Below, piece after piece: positions 8,729 through 17,182 of a stretch of 41,691 nt of DNA. Both the position numbers and the translations under genes were made by a program. Below the pieces are notes generated by a model. The model ran no database searches, was not told the origin of the DNA, and worked only from the letters and a program-made list of their open reading frames with translations. The number at the start of each line of letters is the position of its first letter. Position 1 is the first letter of the stretch. The stretch is taken from the NCBI GenBank assembly GCA_937125475.1, contig CAKZLL010000396.1:1-41691 (forward strand), in the 5' to 3' direction. The stretch comes from an uncultured Saprospiraceae bacterium. Lineage in GTDB: Bacteria; Bacteroidota; Bacteroidia; Chitinophagales; Saprospiraceae.

Positions 8729-9528
8729 AAAAATATAAAGTTTTTATACCGAAGTCTGTAGAGATAAACAAAGAGGAGCAAATAATTGTAAAAAAAGTAG
8801 AAGCCTCTAAAATTGAATTAGAGATAGAAGTAACAAAGTTGGCATATCAACTGAGTCAAAAAACTGATTTATTTACGGTTCCTGAAATTGTAGCGGCTGA
8901 TCTTGCGAATGGGACAATTACCTATAGGTATTTAGAAAACATTGTGCCATTGTCGGCTTTATTAATAAATGGAGAGCTTACAGCTGAAATCATTAATAAT
9001 GTAGGTAAATCTATTCGTTTTGTTCATCAAAACTTAGTTTTAACACAAAAAAAGTCATTAGATAAATCTTATGATTTTTTAGATCCTACTCAATACAGAA
9101 GTGCTTTTTTACATGGTGATTTTACTTTAAATAATGTACAGTATGACTTAACGGCTAAAAAAATAGTCATTTTAGACTGGTCTACTTCTACTTCTTTTGG
9201 TAAAGCAGGAAATTGGGGGGTAGTCTATTGGGATTTATCAAAATTTATTTCATCTATATTTATTTCTGCCAAAGTTTCATTGTTTTATCGAAAAGAATAT
9301 GAAAATTTGGCTTACCAATTCATAAAAGGGTATACTTCTAACCAAGAGGAATTATTGGTATTGAAAAAATTTGGAAAAAAGTCTTCTTCTTTTGAAATGA
9401 AGTTAGATGCAGAAAATTCTCCTCAGAAGTTATATTATTATTATCGGAGATATATACCTTGGAGACAATGTGCCTATTTTTGGTCTAAATTTGATTTTAA
9501 AAAGGTAATGAAGATAAAGTTGCCTTAA
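8713..9528 (+). CDS. Aminoglycoside phosphotransferase-family small-molecule kinase
   Basis: A 271-aa protein of the APH/choline-kinase fold. The catalytic loop HGDFTLNN (H134, D136, N141) fits the Brenner motif HxDxxxxN, and ILDWS (D155, W156) supplies the metal-binding Asp. The N-lobe has VPEIVAADLANGTITYRYLE, typical of the family. An ATP-dependent kinase acting on a hydroxyl is predicted; a resistance role is unlikely inside a glycan locus, so a sugar or alcohol substrate destined for the polysaccharide is more plausible. It overlaps the methyltransferase gene by 16 nt. Substrate unknown. Confidence 0.8.
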   Translation: MQKEVKKYKVFIPKSVEINKEEQIIVKKVEASKIELEIEVTKLAYQLSQKTDLFTVPEIVAADLANGTITYRYLENIVPLSALLINGELTAEIINNVGKSIRFVHQNLVLTQKKSLDKSYDFLDPTQYRSAFLHGDFTLNNVQYDLTAKKIVILDWSTSTSFGKAGNWGVVYWDLSKFISSIFISAKVSLFYRKEYENLAYQFIKGYTSNQEELLVLKKFGKKSSSFEMKLDAENSPQKLYYYYRRYIPWRQCAYFWSKFDFKKVMKIKLP

Positions 9529-9578
9529 TGATTAGGTATTCAGATAATAAAACTAATAATTAATCAAAATAAATTATT

Positions 9579-11087
9579 TTGGATTTAAAAAAGAAAGGGG
9601 CATTAGGACTCAAATGGCAACTACTTTCAATAATAGGTCAAGCAGTTATTAGCTTAGTCTATTTTATGTATTTGGCTAGGGTTCTTTCCAAAGAGGATTT
9701 TGGGGTTGCGGCGATTGTTATGGCTTTTATTAGTATTCTACAAATCTTTACGGACTTTGGATTTGGTGCAGCGATTATACAACAAGAGAAAAATGATAAG
9801 GCTCATATTTCATTTGCCTTTTATTCGACATTAGGAGTTAGTGTTTTTCTCTATCTGTTGTTGTGGGGATTTTCGGGTGTTATAGTTGATTTTTATGATA
9901 ATTCTTTCCCCGAAATTGTTTTGTTAGTAGTAGGTTTGAATTTAATATTTAGGGCAGTTGGGGTAATTTCAAAAGCGTTAATTATTAGAAATTTGGAACT
10001 CAAATCTATGACTATTGCTAATGTAGTCTCTTTGTTTGTAGGTAATATAGTAGTTGGTTTATTACTAGCTTATAATGGTTATGGATATTGGTCTATTATC
10101 TTTGCGTTTTTGGTACAAAGCTTCTTGTTTGCTGCTATTTTATTTTATTATGCGCCACATTCCATTAAATTTCATTATTCTCGATCTTCGGCCAAAGATA
10201 TTTTGATGTATGGTTCTGGTCTTGTTTTGGTTCGATTTTTAAATGGTTTTACTAATCAAGCGGATAAATTCATAGGTGGAAAAATGTTAGGAATGACTGC
10301 AATTGGTTTATATGAAAGAATTCAATATGTAGCATTTCTACCAAAACAATATATAGGTACAGCTGTTGATAGTCTTCTTTTTTCGATGATGTCTAGATTA
10401 CAAACGGAAGAAGAAAAACTACGCACTTTTTTTTCTAATTCCATTGTCACATTAGTTATTTTATTTACCTATATCGCTATTACGATAGGAATATTTGCAG
10501 ATTCTTTTATTCTATTATTATTAGGGGATAAATGGTTGGATGGTGTGCCAATTTTACAACTTTTTTCTCTATTAATCTTTTTTCAAGCTTTTGCTCGTTT
10601 CTCTGACACATTAGTTCGAGCAACTAATACAATGATTGCATCATCAAAAGTAAAGTTAGTCTTTTGTATTGCAATGATTGTTTTTGTTTACTTAGGAGCA
10701 AAATATGGTATAAGTGGTTTAGTAATAGGAGTTGCTATCGCTAATTTAATTCATTCAGTATTAATGTTTAACTTAAGTTTATCCATTATTAAATTGAAAT
10801 GGCTTTCTTTTTTAAAGAAATTATTACCTGTTATAAAAATAGGATTATTATTTTTTGTAAAAAGTATTCTTTTAAAACTATTACTAGGTGAAGTTTTATC
10901 TCCTTTTTTCTTATTAGCAATTACAGGAATTACTGACGTTTTAGTTGCTCTTTTAATTATTTTTGTAATACCAGGGGCTTTAGGCAAAGAACTCTTTGTA
11001 TTTATTTTCTCAATTGTTGAAGATATGGGATTAATGAAACCAACATTTTTAGATAAAATTAAATCTCGACTTAAATATCTAGCATAA
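9579..11087 (+). CDS. wzx: Polysaccharide flippase, Wzx/WzxC-type (MOP superfamily)
   Basis: Integral membrane protein of 502 aa with about 12-14 hydrophobic helices, predicted to flip lipid-linked repeat units across the inner membrane. The N-terminus (GLKWQLLSIIGQ, then LARVLSKEDFGVAAIV and FTDFGFGAAIIQQ) is typical of WzxC-like lipopolysaccharide and exopolysaccharide flippases. Translation appears to start at TTG (9579), since the next in-frame ATG lies inside the first membrane segment. Next to the Wzy-like gene, it defines a Wzx/Wzy-dependent system. Confidence 0.9.
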   Translation: MDLKKKGALGLKWQLLSIIGQAVISLVYFMYLARVLSKEDFGVAAIVMAFISILQIFTDFGFGAAIIQQEKNDKAHISFAFYSTLGVSVFLYLLLWGFSGVIVDFYDNSFPEIVLLVVGLNLIFRAVGVISKALIIRNLELKSMTIANVVSLFVGNIVVGLLLAYNGYGYWSIIFAFLVQSFLFAAILFYYAPHSIKFHYSRSSAKDILMYGSGLVLVRFLNGFTNQADKFIGGKMLGMTAIGLYERIQYVAFLPKQYIGTAVDSLLFSMMSRLQTEEEKLRTFFSNSIVTLVILFTYIAITIGIFADSFILLLLGDKWLDGVPILQLFSLLIFFQAFARFSDTLVRATNTMIASSKVKLVFCIAMIVFVYLGAKYGISGLVIGVAIANLIHSVLMFNLSLSIIKLKWLSFLKKLLPVIKIGLLFFVKSILLKLLLGEVLSPFFLLAITGITDVLVALLIIFVIPGALGKELFVFIFSIVEDMGLMKPTFLDKIKSRLKYLA

Positions 11088-11118
11088 TGATTATTTAATC
11101 TTTAATAAAAGTACTTAA

Positions 11119-12327
11119 ATGGGAAAACTTGTAGTACTAGTGTACTCAACATATCTTTTTTTCTCAATAATATTATTTTCAGCAAAGGGAAGTACTATTA
11201 TTGCGCAATTATTAGGAATGTTGTCTTTTGGTTTATTTTTCGCAGATAGGCTAATGTTTAATAAGCGTTTTGTGTTTCCTATGCCAGTTAAAATTTTTGG
11301 TTCTTTTGTTATTTATATACTTTTTTGGTCTTTGATACAAAATAATCTAGGGATTGAAAATAGTATGGCTCGTTTTTTCACAACTTTTCAAATTTTCTTA
11401 CTTTTTTTTCTAGGAGTTAATCTTAATATTGAAAAAAGTAATTTAAAATATACCCTTAATAGCTTTCATCTGGGCATTATTTACGTATTGTATGACATTT
11501 ACAAGTCTGGAGAATATGTGAATTCACTCATAGGTGGATCTCGTGTATCTGGTCTTTTAGAGAACCCAAATATACTTGGAGGTTTTTTAGCAATGGGAAT
11601 GTATATTGCTTTTTTACAGTTTTTTATTTATAAAAAAGTTTTGGTTAAATGGTTTTATGTATTCCTGTCATTATTCTATACAATACCTGTTTTTTTAATT
11701 AGTGGCTCTAAAGCAGCAATCATGCTTGCGGTTGTTTCTATACTTAGTTTTGTATTTTTATTTTATAAAAAACTGGCTCTTTTTAAAAAGGCTATATTTA
11801 TTCCTCTTTTCCTATTTTCATTTTTAACGATATTCTCGTTGGTAAGAGAAACAAGTGGGGTGAAAAGGATTATATTGATGGCCAATTTTTTAGATAAAAA
11901 AAGTGGAAAATCAACTGATCACAGTACAAAAGTAAGAGCAGGTTTTATGACAGAAGGAATTCGACTTTGGTCAGAAAGACCTTTGTTTGGATGGGGTATT
12001 AAACAATTTAGAGAAATTAATACGGTTCAAAAAAATTATTATCCTCATAACAATTATATAGTGCTTCTATCAAATTTAGGAATAATTGGTTTTATTTTAT
12101 ATTATTCTATTCATTTTGTAGTTATCTATAAACTATATTTCATAAGGATGAGATTGTCAAAGAAAGAAAAAGAGATTTTACTGTGGCTAATCTTTATGAT
12201 ATTTCCTTTATTTCTTCAAGATTTTACCAAAGGTACTTATTGGGAAAAACCGTATTGGATCTATATGTCTATTATAATAGGTGTAACATTTTCATATTCT
12301 TCTCAACGATTTAAATCTTTAAAATAA
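11119..12327 (+). CDS. O-antigen polymerase/ligase family membrane protein (Wzy-like)
   Basis: A 402-aa polytopic membrane protein with about 10 or more hydrophobic segments. The large periplasmic-loop signatures are those of the Wzy_C/O-antigen ligase family: SGLLENPNILGGFLAMG, the ERPLFGWGIKQF segment, and PHNNYIVLLSNLGIIG. It would polymerise repeat units or ligate the chain to a lipid acceptor. Following directly after Wzx (31 nt gap), polymerase is the more likely role, but the family does not separate cleanly from ligases by sequence. Confidence 0.85.
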   Translation: MGKLVVLVYSTYLFFSIILFSAKGSTIIAQLLGMLSFGLFFADRLMFNKRFVFPMPVKIFGSFVIYILFWSLIQNNLGIENSMARFFTTFQIFLLFFLGVNLNIEKSNLKYTLNSFHLGIIYVLYDIYKSGEYVNSLIGGSRVSGLLENPNILGGFLAMGMYIAFLQFFIYKKVLVKWFYVFLSLFYTIPVFLISGSKAAIMLAVVSILSFVFLFYKKLALFKKAIFIPLFLFSFLTIFSLVRETSGVKRIILMANFLDKKSGKSTDHSTKVRAGFMTEGIRLWSERPLFGWGIKQFREINTVQKNYYPHNNYIVLLSNLGIIGFILYYSIHFVVIYKLYFIRMRLSKKEKEILLWLIFMIFPLFLQDFTKGTYWEKPYWIYMSIIIGVTFSYSSQRFKSLK

Positions 12328-12448
12328 AGATAATTTGGTTCGATAAAAAATGATAGTTCATTGACAATTTTTGGCATTTATTCCAATGTGGATTTTACTC
12401 CATTGTTCTAACTCTTTGAAAAACAACAGAGCAAGCCACCGCTAGATT

Positions 12449-12622
12449 AAAAAATATTTTGAAAAAAATTATCAAAGAATCAAAAAATTAATGAAGGTAT
12501 AAATAATGTAGTGTTAATGAAATCAATTAATGATATTCAGCTTTTTGACACTTAAGCCTTTTCTGAAAAAATATTATTTACTAGTCTTTTCTGAAAAAAA
12601 ATATTTTGAAAAAAATTATCAA
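12449..12622 (+). repeat. 27-bp direct repeat duplicating the acyltransferase start
   Basis: An identical 27-bp segment occurs at 12449-12475 and at 12596-12622, 147 bp apart. It includes the TTG start region of the acyltransferase gene. The first copy gives a ten-codon frame (12459-12491) beginning MKKIIK, against MKKIIN in the real gene. A further pair of TTTTCTGAAAAA copies lies at about 12559 and 12588. This looks like a partial duplication or a recombination scar. The rest of the 278-bp gap shows no gene. Confidence 0.6.
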
Positions 12623-13160
12623 TTTAATTAAAAAATTATTTAGATATAGAATTTATCTATTTCATGGTGGAGTCGCTTATGCTCGTCATTTAGGTGTAGT
12701 TGTTGGAGAGGGTTCTAGGGTCTTGACAACGAATTTTGGAAGTGAACCTTTTTTAATTACTATAGGAGATAAGACAACAATTACAAGTGGGGTGATTTTA
12801 CTTACTCATGATGGCTCGACATGGCTTATGAGAGACAAAAAAGGAAGACGTTATAAATACAATAGGATAATAGTAGGTAGTAATGTTTTTATAGGTGTCA
12901 ACGCAATTGTTTTACCGGGAGTAGAGATAGAAGACCGTGTAATAGTTGCTGCTGGTTCAGTTGTTACTAAAAGTATTCCTTCTAATAGTATTGTAGGAGG
13001 AAATCCAGCTAAAATCATAGGTTCATATGATGATTATGAACGACGTGCTTTATCAACTTATATTTCAGATGAAGAAATGGATAAAACACTTCCTTATAAA
13101 GAAAAAATATTAAAAGTATTGGATAAGGATATGAAAAAATTTATTAAAAAAAAATCTTGA
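12606..13160 (+). CDS. Hexapeptide-repeat acyltransferase
   Basis: A 184-aa left-handed beta-helix acyltransferase. The repeats are visible as IIVGSNVFIGVNAIVLPG, VEIEDRVIVAAGSVVTK and the closing SNSIVGGNPAKIIG; a catalytic-type His is present in LLTHDGST. It resembles the WbbJ/Maa/LacA acetyltransferases, which use acetyl-CoA to modify sugars. It could O-acetylate the glycan or act as the N-acetyltransferase (WbpD role) of the diacetamido-uronate branch; sequence does not decide. Start is TTG at 12606, with no in-frame ATG before the fold begins. The stop TGA overlaps the next ATG. Confidence 0.85.
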   Translation: MKKIINLIKKLFRYRIYLFHGGVAYARHLGVVVGEGSRVLTTNFGSEPFLITIGDKTTITSGVILLTHDGSTWLMRDKKGRRYKYNRIIVGSNVFIGVNAIVLPGVEIEDRVIVAAGSVVTKSIPSNSIVGGNPAKIIGSYDDYERRALSTYISDEEMDKTLPYKEKILKVLDKDMKKFIKKKS

Positions 13161-14248
13161 TGTTAATGGCTAAGAAAATATTATTTATTATTCCAAGTTT
13201 AGCAGCAGGAGGAACAGAAAGGGTGATTAGTACGATTTGTAATAATATAGATACAACAAAATATGATCCTCATATTTATCTTATTAGTGATACCAAAAGG
13301 GCTTATGTAATCAACCCTAATGTAACAGTACATTCAAATAATTTTAGTCGTTCTTTATCTGCGCTTCCTCATATGATTAAAACGGTTCGAGCACTGAAAC
13401 CTGACATCCTGTTTCTAACGCAAAGTCATATTAATCTTTTATTAACGGCGGTCAAATTTTTATTGCCTCGAAGTGTTACTTTGGTTGCAAGAGAAAATAT
13501 ATTGGTGAGTCTCAGAAATAAAAAATGGAAGTATAAGAAAACTTTTGATTATTTATATAGAGTACTTTATAAGAGATTGGACACGATTATTTGTCAGTGT
13601 GAGGATATGGCAAAAGACTTGATTGATAACTTTGGAATCAAGAAAGAACAAATTGTCGTGATTAATAATCCTGTTGATTTTGATATGATTAATTCAAAGA
13701 AAGATGATCCTATTGATCTCGATTTTGACTTTGATTTAGTGACAATGGGAAGGTTTGTTCCATTCAAAAGTTATATTGATTTAATAGAGGCTATGCCTTA
13801 TGTAGATGAAAATGTAACATTATTAATGATAGGAGATGGACCAGATCGAGGAATGTATGAGGCAAGAATTAAGGAATTAAAATTAGGGAGTAGAATAAAA
13901 TTATTAGGAAGAACTAAAAATCCTTTTAAATATCTTTCGCGTGCTAAATTATTGGCATTTACATCAAGATACGAAGGCTTTCCTAATGCTGTATTAGAAG
14001 CTGGCGCTTGTGGTTTACCTGTTGTAGGATATACTTGTTTAGGAGGACTTAACGAAATTATTGCAACTCCTGATAGTGGTTTGTTACTTAAAGAAAGAGC
14101 CCCTAAACAATTAGCAAAAGCGATTAATAGTAGTATGAAAAAACAATTTGATAAAGAAAAAATTGTTAACCTGACTTACACTAGATACAACTCTAAAAAA
14201 ATAATGGATAATTATGAAGAGTTGTTTGATCAAATATCAAAGAAATAA
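13160..14248 (+). CDS. Glycosyltransferase family 4
   Basis: GT-B glycosyltransferase of 362 aa. The N-domain opens ILFIIPSLAAGGTERV, a glycine-rich GT4 signature; the C-domain has VTMGRFVPFKSYIDLIEA, the MIGDGPDRGMYEARI segment, LLGRTKNPFKYLSRAKLLAFTSRYEGFPNAVLEA with the E-x7-E-type motif, and ACGLPVVGY. It transfers a sugar from a nucleotide donor to the lipid-linked glycan on the cytoplasmic side. ATG at 13160 overlaps the preceding TGA by one base, implying coupling; 13166 is an alternative start. Donor and linkage are unknown. Confidence 0.9.
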   Translation: MLMAKKILFIIPSLAAGGTERVISTICNNIDTTKYDPHIYLISDTKRAYVINPNVTVHSNNFSRSLSALPHMIKTVRALKPDILFLTQSHINLLLTAVKFLLPRSVTLVARENILVSLRNKKWKYKKTFDYLYRVLYKRLDTIICQCEDMAKDLIDNFGIKKEQIVVINNPVDFDMINSKKDDPIDLDFDFDLVTMGRFVPFKSYIDLIEAMPYVDENVTLLMIGDGPDRGMYEARIKELKLGSRIKLLGRTKNPFKYLSRAKLLAFTSRYEGFPNAVLEAGACGLPVVGYTCLGGLNEIIATPDSGLLLKERAPKQLAKAINSSMKKQFDKEKIVNLTYTRYNSKKIMDNYEELFDQISKK

Positions 14249-14253
14249 GAATT

Positions 14254-14286
14254 AAATTTCTATAAGATCAAAACTTATAGAAATTT
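14254..14286 (+). other. Perfect hairpin after GT4 gene
   Basis: A 13-bp perfect stem (AAATTTCTATAAG and CTTATAGAAATTT) with a 7-nt loop begins 5 nt after the GT4 stop codon. No T-tract follows on the + strand, so it is either a weak terminator or a 3'-end or processing structure. The loop and 3' flank share GATCAAAA. Confidence 0.55.
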
Positions 14287-14355
14287 GATCAAAAGATAGA
14301 GATAAAAAATCTCTCACGGCGAAACCATCCAGTTATTCTAAAAAAAATCATCTAA

Positions 14356-14512
14356 GGGATCGCGCAAAAAATAATCTACCCATCTTGCTATGACTTTTAC
14401 TTTTTACTATGTTGCCTTTTTCTTGCATAGCTTGCTATACCGCGTAAAAAGTGCCTTGTAAACAATAAAATTCATTACGCAATCTTGGGTAGGTTATTTA
14501 TTTCCTTGTCCC
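14356..14512. mobile_element. MITE-like element with imperfect terminal inverted repeats
   Basis: A 157-bp non-coding block begins GGGA and ends TCCC. Its ends form an imperfect inverted repeat of about 30 bp; the best core is AATAATCTACCCA against TGGGTAGGTTATT. The trinucleotide TAA flanks both sides and could be a target duplication. Nested inside are ACTTTTTAC/GTAAAAAGT (14399-14407 and 14444-14452) and CTATG/CATAG. No coding frame is present. The layout fits a miniature inverted-repeat element or a long structured RNA; no second copy is visible in the window. Confidence 0.45.
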
Positions 14513-14532
14513 TAAATTAACAGTAATTTGAT

Positions 14533-15615
14533 ATGAGTAGTAAAATCAATATATTAACGATTGCTAGTTCAAACCCTCATCCAGGAAGTGCTCCATACAA
14601 CGAATATTCTGTACCGATTAGCCAAAAATTTAATATTACTTATTGTTCTTATCTTCCTTTAGGGTCAATTGAACTCAATAAGAATATGACTTATCATTCT
14701 GGCAATGGAAGTAGTAAGGGATTGTATAAGTTATTGGTTAAATTGATAAAAACAGAGAACTATAATGTTGTGCATTTGCATAATTTGAATATAGCAATCA
14801 TTTTTATACTAGCGGCTTTATTTAATAAGCCAAGTATGCTCAAAAAAACGCTTTTTACCTTTCATACTTCTTATAATTTACTTTCTTTTCGAAACAAGAT
14901 ATTTTTTGCAATATGTGTGATTTTTATCAATAAAATTGCCTGTTGTAGTAAGTCAAGTTATAAATCTGTATTTAAGCCTTATAAAACAATATTTAAGAAA
15001 AAATTCACTACAATAACTAACGGCTTTAATAACAATTTGGTAGATAGTATTTCCAATGAAGAAAAAGGCCCCAATGATGCCTCATTTCTGATGGTTGTGG
15101 TCGGTCGTTTAGTACCAGGAAAGCGCCCATTTGCGGTTGTAGATGCTTTCGAAGCAGCTAATTTATCGACAGGGGAATTGGTTTTTGTAGGTAATGGCCC
15201 TTTAGAGGATGAATTAACGGATTATATTAAACAGAAAGGATTAGAAAAATCTATCCGATTAGTTGGGAAAGTACCAAGAATAGAGGTTTTCTCATGGATG
15301 AGGAAAGCCGATTTATTTGTTTCTGCTTCGTTAGGTGAGGGTATGCCGATAGCTGTTTTGGAAGCTATTGCAAATGGATGTTTAGTACTCCTTTCTGATA
15401 TTCCTCCTCATCGTGAAATCGATGAAGGTTTGGATATAATTCCAAAATTTAATTATGAAAGTACACCCGAATTATCAGAAAAGATGGTTCAGGTTTTTAA
15501 TATGCCAATGACTCAAAAAGAAAACCTGTTAAAGCAGTATAACGAATTAGTATTCACTAAGTATTCATTAGAAAATATGCTTAATAAGTACATTAATATT
15601 TATGAAGGGAAATAA
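14533..15615 (+). CDS. Glycosyltransferase family 4
   Basis: A 360-aa GT-B glycosyltransferase. The N-domain is less typical (NILTIASSNPHPGSAPYNEY) but has YNVVHLHNLN and FTFHTSYN; the C-domain is clear, with VVVGRLVPGKRPFAVVDAFEA, FVGNGPLEDEL, VGKVPRIEVFSWMRKADLFVSASLGEGMPIAVLEAIANG and LLSDIPPHREI. No membrane segment is obvious apart from a hydrophobic patch near residue 95. It lies alone between two longer gaps, one holding the MITE-like element, suggesting it was added to the locus separately. Donor sugar unknown. Confidence 0.9.
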   Translation: MSSKINILTIASSNPHPGSAPYNEYSVPISQKFNITYCSYLPLGSIELNKNMTYHSGNGSSKGLYKLLVKLIKTENYNVVHLHNLNIAIIFILAALFNKPSMLKKTLFTFHTSYNLLSFRNKIFFAICVIFINKIACCSKSSYKSVFKPYKTIFKKKFTTITNGFNNNLVDSISNEEKGPNDASFLMVVVGRLVPGKRPFAVVDAFEAANLSTGELVFVGNGPLEDELTDYIKQKGLEKSIRLVGKVPRIEVFSWMRKADLFVSASLGEGMPIAVLEAIANGCLVLLSDIPPHREIDEGLDIIPKFNYESTPELSEKMVQVFNMPMTQKENLLKQYNELVFTKYSLENMLNKYINIYEGK

Positions 15616-15734
15616 AAGTGAATAGCAAGTTGCTGAGTATCTATACGTTCTAGTTTTTGTGAAGTTTTCGATATTTGCAGAAGAAAATTTTAGTAGTTCT
15701 ATCATCAGTAAATATCTAGGAGTGCGAAAAATAG

Positions 15735-15754
15735 CTTTACTTGAAAAAGTAAAG
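15735..15754 (+). other. Short hairpin upstream of the RtcB-like gene
   Basis: CTTTACT and AGTAAAG form a perfect 7-bp stem with a 6-nt loop, 35 nt before the RtcB-like start codon in a 174-nt gap. There is no U-tract. The gap also holds a 37-codon open frame from GTG 15659 that I do not call a gene. Confidence 0.35.
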
Positions 15755-15789
15755 AGCAGTCCAATCTAAAAAAATTAAATCTTTATTGA

Positions 15790-17178
15790 ATGAATATTTT
15801 TAATAAAATATTACCTGAAGTCAATTATCTCATTGAAAAAATAACTGCTCTAAAAGAGTACAAGTCACATGTTGTTTTACCTGACATTCATCTTAAACCA
15901 CAAATGGAAGCACCTTCTAGTTTTGGTGTTTCAACAGGAAAATACATTGTGCCATCTTTAGCTTCTGCGGCTATTAATGATGGAATGAGTATTATCAAAT
16001 TGCCTTTTAAAGCAAGTGATTTAACAGACGAAATTGTTCAGGAGTTTTTTAGAGAAGTCAATTCTAATGCTTCGGACAGTAAGTTCAAAATGAATAAATA
16101 TTCATTGTCCAAAGAAGAAATGATTAATGCTTGTTTATATGGAGCAAAAGCGGTTCAAGAAAAATTTGGATTAACCGATCAAACGATTGAGAATATAGAA
16201 TTGAAAGGAGCTATTTCTGATGGTTTAACTCGCGAGGATGTCAAGCGAATTGTACCTAATGCTTTACTTTCTTCTACTTTTTCGAGAGCAGAGTTTGGGT
16301 TGAATTTTAGAGGTAATCACTTTCTTGAAATGCAGAAAGTGGGAAAAATTAACGATAAAGTGACGAATGCTCCTGAAAAAATGGAAATCGGGGACATTAC
16401 GATGATGACACATCTCGGACCTGGACCTTTTTCGGGTAATTTAATGCGTTTGTATTCTAAAAGGGAGAAAATACCGACGAATTACAAACCATTATATTTC
16501 GCAGCAAAAGTGTATTTCCATTTCATGAGTTTTGCCAATACAAAGCTTCCTTTAAAAGAGAAGTTTAATAAATTCCTCTTCCCTGATAAGTATGAAGCAT
16601 TCGATAGTGAAACAGCAAGCGGAAAAGATTTATACAAACTTTTACAAATTGCAACGAACGTAGGATTTGCCTATCAAATGGGAACTTTTGCAGCAGTCAA
16701 GGATGGTGTGAAACACATTCAAAAGAAATACAATTTGCCGAAAGGTGAAGTTAAATTGATTTGGAATGTATCTCATAATTCGATCTATTTTGAGCAAGTA
16801 AAAGCAGAAAAAGAATTTGTCGTTCGACATAATTCTGTTCGACTTTATAATAATAAGCCAACTATTCTGGCTGGTTCTTATGATGTTTGTTCTTGTATTG
16901 GATTAGCCTATGACATTAATCAAAACAAGTATATGAATACCTATGATCATGGTATTGGTTCTATCTTGGCAAGATTAAAAGAAGAGGATGCATTAGAATA
17001 TGGAGAGGAAGTCTCAAAGAGATATTACTTTAAAAGAGACTCAGGAGAAATTGAGAAAATTAAAGAAGCGAAACTCGTCAAATCGCCAATTATGGAAAAA
17101 GTGGCGAATCACTTTGACGAAAGTACTGTATTTCAACCTTGGTTTTATGTCGATCCAATTGCGACTTTAAAAAATTGA
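15790..17178 (+). CDS. Diverged RtcB-like protein in a polysaccharide locus
   Basis: A 462-aa protein that aligns by eye along its length with the RNA ligase RtcB but with a changed active site. Recognisable blocks are LPDIHL (30-35), PSSFGVSTGKYIVP (42-55), GNHFLE (175-180), MMTHLG (205-210), SHN (328-330), the AGSYDVCSCI block (361-370, RtcB PGSMG-type), DHGIG (386-390) and a terminal Lys (461). The three metal-binding His (177, 208, 329) and the His that is guanylylated in RtcB (387) are kept. The RtcB metal site DxxCGM reads A61-I-N-D64-G-M, so Asp is Ala and Cys is Asp; SGSRG becomes LGPGP and HGAGR becomes HGIGS. RtcB joins 3'-phosphate and 5'-OH RNA ends through a 3'-pp-G intermediate. 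Position 4 nt before a CDP-alcohol transferase-like gene argues for a non-RNA substrate. Homology fairly sure, function unknown. Confidence 0.75.
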   Translation: MNIFNKILPEVNYLIEKITALKEYKSHVVLPDIHLKPQMEAPSSFGVSTGKYIVPSLASAAINDGMSIIKLPFKASDLTDEIVQEFFREVNSNASDSKFKMNKYSLSKEEMINACLYGAKAVQEKFGLTDQTIENIELKGAISDGLTREDVKRIVPNALLSSTFSRAEFGLNFRGNHFLEMQKVGKINDKVTNAPEKMEIGDITMMTHLGPGPFSGNLMRLYSKREKIPTNYKPLYFAAKVYFHFMSFANTKLPLKEKFNKFLFPDKYEAFDSETASGKDLYKLLQIATNVGFAYQMGTFAAVKDGVKHIQKKYNLPKGEVKLIWNVSHNSIYFEQVKAEKEFVVRHNSVRLYNNKPTILAGSYDVCSCIGLAYDINQNKYMNTYDHGIGSILARLKEEDALEYGEEVSKRYYFKRDSGEIEKIKEAKLVKSPIMEKVANHFDESTVFQPWFYVDPIATLKN

Positions 17179-17182
17179 TTCT

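Noticed and set aside
8713..9528. Antibiotic-resistance reading of the APH-family gene
   Set aside because: The fold is shared by many metabolic kinases, and the gene is coupled to a methyltransferase inside a glycan operon.
15659..15769. 37-codon frame starting GTG in the gap before the RtcB-like gene
   Set aside because: The peptide looks protein-like but is too short to separate from chance in AT-rich DNA, and no family is recognised.
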